Positions 45,343 to 54,006 of a stretch of 64,000 nt of DNA are shown one piece after another. Source of the stretch: an uncultured Bacteroides sp. (GTDB lineage: Bacteria > Bacteroidota > Bacteroidia > Bacteroidales > Bacteroidaceae); assembly GCF_902491285.1 (NCBI RefSeq), contig NZ_CABUHK010000020.1:6833-70832 (forward strand), read 5' to 3'. The first letter of the stretch is position 1. Every line of letters begins with the position of its first letter. The position numbers and the translations under genes are program-made. The notes beneath the pieces were generated by a model. That model was not told the DNA's origin, did no database searches, and worked only from the letters and a program-made list of their open reading frames with translations.

Positions 45343-47346
45343 TTATTTTACGGGTATGAACAGTACAGCGTCGGCAATGACCGTCCCGCTTGTATCTCCG
45401 GTGGATATTTCTACATAGGGCATGGGGCTTTTCTGAAAATCGTATGTCCCCAGTTCCACCCATTCTCCTGTAGTCTGTCCTTCTATTCTCACGCTGTCTT
45501 TATGTATGACTTTTGTCCAACTATCGGTTCCGTCCGAGATGGAATATGTGATAGCGGGTGATATGTCTTTTCTCATGTGATAATAAGTATAGACTTTGTA
45601 TTTTCCTTTATGTTCCATATGTGGGGTGAAACGGATGGGCGAACCGTTGCGGACTTTGGATTTCAGGAAAGTGGGACCATATCCTCCCTGCTTTTTAATA
45701 ATCTCCCAATCATTATTGACGGATAAGTCCAGTTCGCTGTCGTCTATCAGTATCTCGGAAAAACTACCGTCCAACAGAGGATTTTCGTGTAGCAATGCCT
45801 GTACTTTCTTTATATCGACGGTCTGTACGCTTCCTGTGTTTATGGCTTCTGCTGCGGCGATTGCGGCAGACTGTGCCAATACCATAAATACCGGCTCCAT
45901 ACGGATGGAACCGTAGGCGATATGACTGGCAGAGAGACAAACGGGAACGAGCAAGTTCTTACATTCTTCTTCCTTGGGGATGATGGAACGATAGGATATG
46001 GGGTAGGGGAGTCCGCCGCCGATTTCTACATTTCCCTCATTTTTTACCATGTATTTCCCGTCTTTTTTTATGAGTATCCGTTGGCAGTTGTGTGAGTCCA
46101 TGGTATATGCAGCCATGCCGATACCATCGGTGACCGTTTCCCGTCCTTCGCAATGTGCTTGCGTCATTACATAATCCCCTGTCATCCTGCGGCTTTCTCT
46201 GATATATAGTTGGGGCGACCAATGGTTGTCCTCTGTATATTCGTCTTTGGGGTAGCCCCATGCTTGTATTTCATCTCTTAATTCTTGCGGAACCCTGGGG
46301 TTGGTCTTGTAGAAATAAAGTAATCCCTGGGTATAGTCTTTATGTGCTTGAATGATTTCCGCCCTTTCTTCGTAAGATGCTTCCGGATAGTTATGGTTCA
46401 TTCCAATCATATCAGTAGAAAATCCTCCCCGGTTATTTATATCCGTCTTATTGTTTGGCATCCGGCTCCAGATAAAATAATGGTTTAGTTTTCTTTTATC
46501 GGGTTGGGCGTCAAACAGGCGTAGCAGCAACTCATACTTGGTGGAGTCATAATTTTCCGGTCGGGTGATTCCTATTTTGTTGGCCGGATTATCGGTGAGG
46601 CAAATACGGTAATTATAGGCTTGCACTAACTTGTCGCCCGTACCGTCCGATGAGAGTGCGGCAGGACTGATTCCCCATAATAATCCGCTCGTGGAATCAC
46701 CCTTTATCTTGTAGGGGTCTATTCCGTCCGGGAACTGGTGGCCTTTCATCAGTTGGACACCATTGTAAGTTTCATTATATAGCTTGTTATCTTCCCGCCC
46801 TATCGTATAGGAAACTCCTGCTTTAGCCATCAGGTCACCCTCATAAGTACAGTCGATGAATACTTTGGCGGCTATGGATTTGCCGGGTTTTGTTCTGTCG
46901 GAACTTTCAAGGGTGATATTTTTTATATATCCGTTGGCAAGTTGGGCGTCTGTGATTCTGTATTTGTATAAAACCTCGACGCTTGCCCGCTTAATGTAGT
47001 CATTAAAGATGCTGTCCGCTACTTTGGGTTCGAATATCCATTGTTCCAGTTTACCGTAATGAGTGCCCAAACGGCGGTAAAAGTCTTTTGATAATCCGGT
47101 CACTACTTGTTTGTTTCCTATATCGGTGAAACCAAGCCCGCCGGAAGTCAGTCCGCCGAGGCGGTTTTGCGGTTCGATAAGCAATACCTTCTTACCCAAC
47201 ATCTTGGCAGAGTATGCTGCTATTACTCCGGCGGAAGTACCGCCATAGATACATATATCGTACTCTTCTTCCGGGTTGCTTTTACAACTGAACAGAAAAG
47301 TAAGAACGGTCAATAATAGAATCAGTTTTTTCATATCCGGTTTCAT
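45343..47346 (-). CDS. FAD-dependent oxidoreductase lipoprotein with C-terminal beta domain
   Basis: A 667-aa exported protein of the FAD_oxidored (PF12831) family. The signal is MKPDMKKLILLLTVLTFLFSCKSNPEEE with a lipobox Cys. The FAD-binding Rossmann start is DICIYGGTSAGVIAAYSAKMLGKKVLLIEPQNRLGGLTSGGLG; other family blocks are AKVFIDCTYEGDLMAKAGVSYTIGRE, RESRRMTGDYVMTQAHCEGR, and SIRMEPVFMVLAQSAAIAAAEAI. The last 120 residues (about 550-667) form a beta domain like those in xanthan lyases and golvesin-type proteins, possibly carbohydrate-binding. Its ATG overlaps the preceding GH3 stop by 4 bp. The substrate and the electron acceptor are unknown. Confidence 0.88.
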   Translation of the reverse strand: MKPDMKKLILLLTVLTFLFSCKSNPEEEYDICIYGGTSAGVIAAYSAKMLGKKVLLIEPQNRLGGLTSGGLGFTDIGNKQVVTGLSKDFYRRLGTHYGKLEQWIFEPKVADSIFNDYIKRASVEVLYKYRITDAQLANGYIKNITLESSDRTKPGKSIAAKVFIDCTYEGDLMAKAGVSYTIGREDNKLYNETYNGVQLMKGHQFPDGIDPYKIKGDSTSGLLWGISPAALSSDGTGDKLVQAYNYRICLTDNPANKIGITRPENYDSTKYELLLRLFDAQPDKRKLNHYFIWSRMPNNKTDINNRGGFSTDMIGMNHNYPEASYEERAEIIQAHKDYTQGLLYFYKTNPRVPQELRDEIQAWGYPKDEYTEDNHWSPQLYIRESRRMTGDYVMTQAHCEGRETVTDGIGMAAYTMDSHNCQRILIKKDGKYMVKNEGNVEIGGGLPYPISYRSIIPKEEECKNLLVPVCLSASHIAYGSIRMEPVFMVLAQSAAIAAAEAINTGSVQTVDIKKVQALLHENPLLDGSFSEILIDDSELDLSVNNDWEIIKKQGGYGPTFLKSKVRNGSPIRFTPHMEHKGKYKVYTYYHMRKDISPAITYSISDGTDSWTKVIHKDSVRIEGQTTGEWVELGTYDFQKSPMPYVEISTGDTSGTVIADAVLFIPVK

Positions 47347-49658
47347 TTTACGTTAAACTTAACTTTTTGTAGGTCTTTGTCCAAAGAACTGCCGCCCACC
47401 ATGACGGTGAACGTGCCCGGTTCCAGTACATATTCAGCTTTGTGATTGTAATAGGACAAGTCTTCTTTGTTTAAGTGGAATGTTACCACTTTGCTTTCTC
47501 CCTTTTCCAGAAGAATACGTTGAAAACGTTTCAGTTCTTTCACCGGTCGGGTGGTGTTACTGTAATCATCCCGAATATAAAGTTGGACGATTTCTTCCCC
47601 TTGCCTTTCTCCTGTGTTGCTGACATTCACTGTAACTTCTATTTCTTCGTTGGCATTATAATCCGTCTTGTTTGCTTTAAGCTGGCCGTATTTGAAAGAA
47701 GTATAACTTAGACCATACCCGAAAGGATAAAGCGGTGTTTTATCCCCGTCGATATAAGGATGTAGAAATTGGGACGGTTTGTGATTATATACCGTTGAAA
47801 TCTGACCTACATGCCGTGGGATGGTAATTGGTAACTTCCCGCTGGGATTAACTTTGCCGAAGAGGATTTCCGCAATTGCCTTTCCTCCCATTGACCCCGG
47901 TTCCCAGGCTTCGATAATAGCCGGGATATTTTCAGCAATCCATCCGGTGGCAAGGGGGCGTCCGTTTACCAGGATGACAATAGTAGGGACTCCTGTCTTG
48001 TAAATGGATTCCACAAGATAGTCCTGTTTCCCCCAAAGGGTGATGTCCATACGGTCCCTGTTTTCTCCGCATGTTTTCTCTTTCCAATGCTGCCGGAAAG
48101 AATCTTCACCGACTACAACGATTGCCAAATCCGAAGACTTTGCTGTTTGTACAGCTTCTTCTATTTTGGCACTGTCCAATGCTCTCAGATTCCAGCCGAC
48201 ATCTACATAATTTATCTGTGTGCCGGATGCTTCCTCTTTTATGCCTTTCAGTATGGTTGAGACATTCTTCTCCGGTTGTTCAAATACCCAGTCGCCCATG
48301 ATTGACTGGTTGTTGGCGTTAGGGCCTGTCACGAGTATCTTTTTGAACTTCCGGGCGTCAATGGGGAGCAGGGCCTCATTTTTCAAAAGGACGATGGAAC
48401 GCCGGGCGATTTCGAGTGCCGTCTGCTGATGTTCTTTGCTGAAAACCGTTTTCTTTATGCCGGCTTCCGTAACATACCGGTTCTCGAATAATCCTAACCG
48501 GAACTTGGCTTCCAGTATCTTGGCGCATGCTTTATTAATTCTTTCTTCCGTCAGTCTTCCTTCTTTTATAAGTTTCAGGATGGCATCGGAAAAAACAGGA
48601 CCATGCATATGCATGTCTACTCCGCCATCTACGGATAGGAAGAATGCGTCGGTTGTATTTTCGGCTATCCGGTGGCGTGTGCTGATTGCTTCCATATCCA
48701 TCCAGTCGCTAACAATGAACCCGTCGAATCCGTATTCATTGCGCATGATGTCGGTCATTAACCATTTGTTTGCATGGCACGGGACTCCATTTAATTCGTT
48801 GTGTGCCGGCATAAGGGTAAAAGGTTTGGCTTCTTGTATGGCTGCTTTGAATGGGGGCAAAAAGAAGTTTCTCAGTTTGCCTTCACTCAATTCTACCGGA
48901 CCGGCATTGGTTCCGTTATTGGCTATTCCCCCTGCGATGAGATGCTTGGCACAAGCCAATACGGTATTTAATCCTGTAAGATTGTCTGTTTGCAGACCTT
49001 TGATAGATGCTACTCCCATGCGGGATACCAGATACGGGTCTTCGCCGAATGTTTCTCCGACCCTTCCCCAACGGGCATCGCAAGCAATTTCTATGTTGGG
49101 AGTGAAAGCCCAATGAGAACCTGTTGCACGCATTTCGAGAGCTGTCTGCCTGCTTGCCTGTTCTATTAAATCAGGCGCAAATGTGGAAGCCATTCCTATG
49201 GGAGACGGGTAAATGGTAGAACCACTGACAAGCCCGTTTCCATGTATGGCATCAATCCCTATCAGCAAGGGAATCTTCAAGCGGCTTTTCTCCGCCAGTT
49301 TTTGCAGATGATTGGCTTCCGCCGGAGTCAGGACATGAAGGAATGAACCGATTTCGCCCTGTGTGACCATCCGTTCTACTCCTGTGGAGTGCAATCCTTT
49401 ATAGAATCCTCTGGCATGACCGTTCAGTAATTCTTCTTCTGTGATATTCTTTTCCGCGTCGCGCATATGTTCCAGCCCTACATACTGGCACATTTGGGCA
49501 ATCTTTTCTTTCAGGGTCATCAAGGACATCAAATTTTCAACTCTCGTCCGGACTGGCTGGGAAGAATCAAGATAGAGCGGTCGTTCAGGTATGTCATTAG
49601 TTCCGAATGCTAAGGGCTGAAAAGCAATTAACAGGATGGATAATAATTTTATTTTCAT
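47343..49658 (-). CDS. GH3 beta-glycosidase (second PUL paralogue)
   Basis: A 771-aa family 3 enzyme with signal peptide (MKIKLLSILLIAFQPLAFG). Barrel domain: ACAKHLIAGGIANNGTNAG and nucleophile Asp in YGFDGFIVSDWMDMEAIS; sandwich domain: AIVVVGEDSFRQHWKEKTCGENRDRMDI and IAEILFGKVNPSGKLPITIPRHVGQ; fibronectin-like end: VNVSNTGERQGEEIVQLYIRDDYSNTTRPVKELKRF. It differs widely from the other GH3 here, so the two probably act on different linkages or chain lengths. It overlaps the next gene by 4 bp and lies behind a small hairpin (49684-49714). Confidence 0.92.
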   Translation of the reverse strand: MKIKLLSILLIAFQPLAFGTNDIPERPLYLDSSQPVRTRVENLMSLMTLKEKIAQMCQYVGLEHMRDAEKNITEEELLNGHARGFYKGLHSTGVERMVTQGEIGSFLHVLTPAEANHLQKLAEKSRLKIPLLIGIDAIHGNGLVSGSTIYPSPIGMASTFAPDLIEQASRQTALEMRATGSHWAFTPNIEIACDARWGRVGETFGEDPYLVSRMGVASIKGLQTDNLTGLNTVLACAKHLIAGGIANNGTNAGPVELSEGKLRNFFLPPFKAAIQEAKPFTLMPAHNELNGVPCHANKWLMTDIMRNEYGFDGFIVSDWMDMEAISTRHRIAENTTDAFFLSVDGGVDMHMHGPVFSDAILKLIKEGRLTEERINKACAKILEAKFRLGLFENRYVTEAGIKKTVFSKEHQQTALEIARRSIVLLKNEALLPIDARKFKKILVTGPNANNQSIMGDWVFEQPEKNVSTILKGIKEEASGTQINYVDVGWNLRALDSAKIEEAVQTAKSSDLAIVVVGEDSFRQHWKEKTCGENRDRMDITLWGKQDYLVESIYKTGVPTIVILVNGRPLATGWIAENIPAIIEAWEPGSMGGKAIAEILFGKVNPSGKLPITIPRHVGQISTVYNHKPSQFLHPYIDGDKTPLYPFGYGLSYTSFKYGQLKANKTDYNANEEIEVTVNVSNTGERQGEEIVQLYIRDDYSNTTRPVKELKRFQRILLEKGESKVVTFHLNKEDLSYYNHKAEYVLEPGTFTVMVGGSSLDKDLQKVKFNVK

Positions 49659-49683
49659 TGTTTTATAGATAATAATTTCTAAT

Positions 49684-49714
49684 CCGCCCCTATTTTTGTC
49701 ATAAATAAGGGCGG
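49684..49714 (-). other. Intra-PUL hairpin between SGBP-like and GH3 genes
   Basis: Arms ccgcccctattt (49684-49695) and aaataagggcgg (49703-49714) pair over 12 positions with one mismatch. No T run follows on the minus strand. It lies in an 85-bp gap, the largest between the structural PUL genes, and could separate high expression of the binding genes from lower expression of the distal enzymes. Confidence 0.65.
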
Positions 49715-49743
49715 TTAAGAATTAATTTATTTTGAGAACCGGG

Positions 49744-50958
49744 TTATTTTTCCACTTTCATGTCGATGGTGACATTTCCTTTCGAACTGCCGCTGGCAAA
49801 TGACCTGACAATCATAATACCATATTTGTCGGCAACAGTTTTGAATCCGACAATAGAGCCTACTCCCAGTTTGTTTGTCAGCTTCTCTACTTCTGCTTCG
49901 GATGAATTGGTGTAGAGATTCTGAATCATTTCAGCAGAATTAATTGCTAAGAATTCGTCCGGTGTTATTTGGATATTTTTCAGTTTTGTACTGTTACGAT
50001 GTTCCCAAGTTGTTATTGCATCCGGTGCTTTGAAAATAGCTTCGATACTTGCGTCAGACGGAGATACGAAATAATAGCCGTATGAACTGTTGCTGTAGAA
50101 TAGGGTAATGTCGATATTAGCAGACTTGGCAGCAGCTCCCTCTCGTACATAAATTTCTCCGTTCGTAGTATTCAGGAAAGGTCCTGCATCTGTACTGGTT
50201 TGTGCTCCGATTTTAAGTGTGTAGAATTCATTTATGTCCAGTTCCACCGCTCTCGTTACCTCTACGCTGTATTCGCTTCTTACGATACCGCCGTTGGCAT
50301 CCATCACTTCAAATGTGAATGACAGGGTTTGTCCGGCGTTCAAGTCGGTAGTTGTGTATGAGAATACATAGGTATCGCTGTTGGGATTCTCAAATGTCTC
50401 TTTGGCTAAATCTGTAATTTCTAAACCTTCGAGGTATGTTTTTATACTTCTTAATGTTGTTGCGGAAGTAATCTCAATGTCGAACGCTACCACTTCTCCC
50501 GCAGTGACCGTTTCCGGTGCGGTATCAGGAATCCTTATTTCAATTTCCGGTTTGGCTGCTTGGATGTAAACAGCATATTCGGTAGTGGATTTCTTTTCTT
50601 CATTGTCAGTTGCCAGTATAACAAAGTTCAGTGTTTTACCCACTTCCTCTGATTTTATGGTGTATGATACGCTGTATGAACCTTTATCCGTATTTTCCGG
50701 ATATTCTTTGGCACTTCCGGGGATTTCTTGTGAGTCGAGCATGGTGACGACTCTTTTAATACCGGCTGTGCCCGCCATCTCAACAGAAAAACTGAGTTCT
50801 GTTCCTGGATAGGCAATGACTGGTTCGTTTCCGACTTTCGTGAATTTGATAGTCGGTTTCGGGTTCTGTTGTATGTTTTCGTCGTCACTGTCACATGCAA
50901 TGAAGAAGATAGCTGTGAGACACAACAAAATGCCTAATTTATATTTTAATAGTTTCAT
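49744..50958 (-). CDS. Surface glycan-binding-like lipoprotein with Ig-like repeats
   Basis: A 404-aa lipoprotein from ATG 50958 (MKLLKYKLGILLCLTAIFFIACDSDDEN; lipobox Cys followed by acidic residues typical of surface export). Two similar Ig-like repeats of about 95 aa follow (about 35-130 and 135-230), with the shared pattern YPGTELSFSVEM / TAGEVVAFDIEI, then GKTLNFVILATDNEE / GQTLSFTFEVMDANG. A different C-terminal domain (about 240-404) begins ELDINEFYTLKIGAQTSTDAG. The position after SusC/SusD and a glycosidase fits a SusE/SGBP-type protein that captures glycan at the surface. Binding itself is inferred. Confidence 0.75.
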   Translation of the reverse strand: MKLLKYKLGILLCLTAIFFIACDSDDENIQQNPKPTIKFTKVGNEPVIAYPGTELSFSVEMAGTAGIKRVVTMLDSQEIPGSAKEYPENTDKGSYSVSYTIKSEEVGKTLNFVILATDNEEKKSTTEYAVYIQAAKPEIEIRIPDTAPETVTAGEVVAFDIEITSATTLRSIKTYLEGLEITDLAKETFENPNSDTYVFSYTTTDLNAGQTLSFTFEVMDANGGIVRSEYSVEVTRAVELDINEFYTLKIGAQTSTDAGPFLNTTNGEIYVREGAAAKSANIDITLFYSNSSYGYYFVSPSDASIEAIFKAPDAITTWEHRNSTKLKNIQITPDEFLAINSAEMIQNLYTNSSEAEVEKLTNKLGVGSIVGFKTVADKYGIMIVRSFASGSSKGNVTIDMKVEK

Positions 50959-50971
50959 AGTCGATAATTTT

Positions 50972-52327
50972 TTATTGAACAGAAAATGGAATAACCGCAC
51001 TTGCTACTTTCTTGTTTTTCACATCGCGCACAAAGACTATCAGACGATAATTGCCGACTGTTGAGGGAGCCTTGAATGTAATATCCTTTTTGGTATTATC
51101 ATCTATTAATCCGGTGATACCATCCGGCAGGCTACCGTCTGAAGAAGCTGTTTTTTCTTTCATAATCATCCAGTCGTAGGTCAGCGCATCCCCATCCGGG
51201 TCGGTGGCTGTGACTTTAGCTTCGTTGGATGAGTTCGGGCTGACAATAATAGCGTCTTCCGCTTTCTTGCCATTCATCAGCATATCATTACGGGTTGCTA
51301 TTACCGGAGCCCGGTTCTTCGGATAACTTCCTGTCCATGCATATTGCATGGCATCGACTGCCGGGAAGGTATATCCTTTCTTGTCAAACAGCCCGTACCA
51401 GGTCAGTACTTCCCCGTGAGTCTGGTATCCCCATAAGAATACAAATGAACCTATACAACCGTTGTCCTTATTGGCAGCAATATTCTCCTGATAGGCTTTC
51501 AGATAGTCAGCTTCTTTTTCACTGCTTGTCTGTTCTACCAAGCCACCCCACGGCAGCACTCTTTCGGGTTCTGGATTCATTTGCCACGTACCGCGAGGTC
51601 CGAACTCCGTAATCATATACGGTTTGGTCCAGCCTGCGGACTGAAGATTACCCAATACTCCCGGTAGGTTAGGCGCATACGTATTGACCGAAAGAATATC
51701 TATATGAGGAGCCTTTTCTATAATATTCTTGATATGGTTCACATTAGAGGATGCCAATGTCGTTGTAGTAGGATGATTAGGGTCGGTTTCATGAATCATC
51801 TTGGCTATATCATTGATGGCATCCCATAGTTTGAGATTGGTGTAGCTTGCTTCCGCTTCATTTCCTATCGACCAGACCAAAAGCGCCGGATGGTCTTTGA
51901 AGCGTTCGACTGTTGCTTTCATTTCATCAAACTGGGCTTTCACTGCTGCTGTGTTGTTGTAATCGAAACCGTCGGTTTCTCTTTTTACGTAAAGCCCGAA
52001 ATTGACATAAAGTCCTTTTTCCTGAGCGGCATCCAGAATGGCTTTACTTTTGTCGGACACTCCGTATGTCCTGACAACATTAGCTCCGAAGTCGGCTGCT
52101 TCAGCATAGAAGTTATTACATGCAGCTCCTTTGATATATAATTCTTGTCCGTCTACAAGCAATTTCCATTTTCCGTCTACTTTGGATGTCTCAACTTTAA
52201 CGGGGGGAACAATCGGTTTTTCTTCAAAAGAACCTTTGGGAATTGTATAGTTGTCGTTGTCTGAACACGAAGCGTTCAGGACAGCGGCAAGCACAAAGAA
52301 TGAGGTAAATAGGTATTTTAGTTTCAT
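50972..52327 (-). CDS. Clan GH-A glycoside hydrolase lipoprotein (GH2-TIM-like)
   Basis: A 451-aa lipoprotein from ATG 52327 (MKLKYLFTSFFVLAAVLNASCSDND). The TIM barrel (about 45-340) has ELYIKGAACNNFYAEAADFGANVVRTYG, the acid/base Glu157 in LLVWSIGNEAEAS, and the nucleophile Glu241 in KPYMITEFGPRG, as in GH2 and related clan GH-A families. A C-terminal Ig-like domain (about 350-451) has VTATDPDGDALTYDWMIMKEKTA. There are no GH2 sandwich domains, so another clan member (for example a beta-glucan-active family) is possible. It starts 4 bp after the upstream oxidoreductase gene. It is the likely endo-acting or surface enzyme of the PUL. Confidence 0.82.
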   Translation of the reverse strand: MKLKYLFTSFFVLAAVLNASCSDNDNYTIPKGSFEEKPIVPPVKVETSKVDGKWKLLVDGQELYIKGAACNNFYAEAADFGANVVRTYGVSDKSKAILDAAQEKGLYVNFGLYVKRETDGFDYNNTAAVKAQFDEMKATVERFKDHPALLVWSIGNEAEASYTNLKLWDAINDIAKMIHETDPNHPTTTTLASSNVNHIKNIIEKAPHIDILSVNTYAPNLPGVLGNLQSAGWTKPYMITEFGPRGTWQMNPEPERVLPWGGLVEQTSSEKEADYLKAYQENIAANKDNGCIGSFVFLWGYQTHGEVLTWYGLFDKKGYTFPAVDAMQYAWTGSYPKNRAPVIATRNDMLMNGKKAEDAIIVSPNSSNEAKVTATDPDGDALTYDWMIMKEKTASSDGSLPDGITGLIDDNTKKDITFKAPSTVGNYRLIVFVRDVKNKKVASAVIPFSVQ

Positions 52328-52331
52328 AACT

Positions 52332-53978
52332 TTATTTTTTAGTGGGTACTGATAATAATTGTCCATCTTGCAGTAATTTATACTTCAATACATCATAAGA
52401 TATTTTCTGAACAGGTAAATCCGAATCTATCGCCAGAGCGGCGGCAGTGGCTGCCGATTGTCCTAATATCATATATACCGGTTCCATCCTGATTGTACTA
52501 TAAGCAACATGCGAAGATGACAAACATACGGTTGCCAATAGGTTGGCACATTCTTCCTCTTTGGGAGTCAGTGAGTAATAGCTGATGGGGTAGGGAATGG
52601 TAGGGGCAAATATAGTTCCCTCGTTTCTTAACTTTCCCTCTTGGTCGATGACACGGGATACATAATGGCAGTCAAGGGCATAAGAACCCAGTCCCACCGA
52701 ATGTTCGGCTGGTGTACGGTCTGTTTTGCGTACATTCTTTTCTGTCATCACAAATCTTCCGATCATCCTGCGGGCTTCCCGCACGTATATTTGATAAGGG
52801 AAATTCCGGGTGTCGGTGAATTCGTCTTTAGGCAATCCCCAATCCAGCATCTCCTTGCGGATATGTTCCGGTACACGCTTGTCATGTCCCAGAAACCATA
52901 ACATGCCCAACGCATAATCTTTATGCAACTGCTCTATTTCCTGCCTGGTCTTATAGTCGGCTTCTGCATAGTCGTAGCTTGCTCCGAAGAAGTCCAGATG
53001 GTTGGTATCCGTTTTCTTGTTAGGCATAGGAGTCAATGTTATAATTTGCTGGAGTTTTGTTTCCGGTTCCAGTTTCAGCATACGTACATATATCTCATAC
53101 CATAACGAATTATAGTTTTTCGGCTTTTGGATGGATATACGGTTGTCGGGGTCGTTTGTCAGAGTCATTCTGTAACAATAGGCTTGCACGCGTTTGTCCG
53201 CATCTCCTTGTTTGCCCCATTCCTGGGTTGCCACGTAGGGTAAAGTGCCAGATTTTGCGTTCCCTTCTTTGATGTAGGGGCTTATTGGGGTCAGGTCTTT
53301 CCCTTGGTCATAATTAATGCGGATGCCGTTATAGGTTTCCCCGTATTGCAGGTTCGATTCGCGTCCTACTGTATAGGATATTCCTGCACGTGCCAGAAGA
53401 TCACCTTCGTAGGAAGCGTCTATAAATATTTTGGCCTCAATTACCTTTCCATTCTCCAGTTGGATGCTCCGGATTATATTCTCTTCTTTCCGGACGTTCT
53501 TATCCAGGTCGAGCCGGTGGTTGAAAAGAATTTCTACTCCTGCCGTCTTCAGCATATCCCGCATAATTCGTTCGGCTACTGAGGATTCATAGACCCATTG
53601 TATCTGCCTTTCATCATTTTTTCCTCTATATGTGCGCTTTAATGTCGAAACCATGAATGATTCCCTGTCCTGATTGCGCCATACTTCGGGTTGCAGGTAG
53701 TAGTTGTATATTTTGTTGTAGAATTCTTTTGTTATACCACCTATCAGGTCATTACGGTTCATGTCGGTAGCGGTCAGTCCTGACGTGACAAGACCGCCTA
53801 CATGGTCGTTTTTCGATATAAGCACTACTTTCTTACCCATACGTGCGCCTTGTATTGCAGCAATTACTCCGGAAGCTGACTCTCCATATATACAAATGTC
53901 ATATTGTGGAGTATTGGCAAACAAGCCTGTAACGAAAGAACAGAACAGTAGTGTTAATATGGTAATTTTCTTTCTCAT
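52332..53978 (-). CDS. Secreted FAD-dependent oxidoreductase
   Basis: A 548-aa exported FAD_oxidored (PF12831) family protein with signal peptide MRKKITILTLLFCSFVTGLFA. FAD-binding start: YDICIYGESASGVIAAIQGARMGKKVVLISKNDHVGGLVTSGLTATD. Shared blocks with the other PUL oxidoreductase: AKIFIDASYEGDLLARAGISYTVGRESN, REARRMIGRFVMTEKNV, STIRMEPVYMILGQSAATAAALAID. It lacks the C-terminal beta domain of its paralogue. Gene order places it directly after SusD and before the clan GH-A enzyme, so it is an integral PUL member. Substrate unknown; oxidation of a sugar hydroxyl is a plausible reaction. Confidence 0.88.
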   Translation of the reverse strand: MRKKITILTLLFCSFVTGLFANTPQYDICIYGESASGVIAAIQGARMGKKVVLISKNDHVGGLVTSGLTATDMNRNDLIGGITKEFYNKIYNYYLQPEVWRNQDRESFMVSTLKRTYRGKNDERQIQWVYESSVAERIMRDMLKTAGVEILFNHRLDLDKNVRKEENIIRSIQLENGKVIEAKIFIDASYEGDLLARAGISYTVGRESNLQYGETYNGIRINYDQGKDLTPISPYIKEGNAKSGTLPYVATQEWGKQGDADKRVQAYCYRMTLTNDPDNRISIQKPKNYNSLWYEIYVRMLKLEPETKLQQIITLTPMPNKKTDTNHLDFFGASYDYAEADYKTRQEIEQLHKDYALGMLWFLGHDKRVPEHIRKEMLDWGLPKDEFTDTRNFPYQIYVREARRMIGRFVMTEKNVRKTDRTPAEHSVGLGSYALDCHYVSRVIDQEGKLRNEGTIFAPTIPYPISYYSLTPKEEECANLLATVCLSSSHVAYSTIRMEPVYMILGQSAATAAALAIDSDLPVQKISYDVLKYKLLQDGQLLSVPTKK

Positions 53979-54006
53979 CTTAATTATATGTATGTTGTTT
54001 CAGTGA

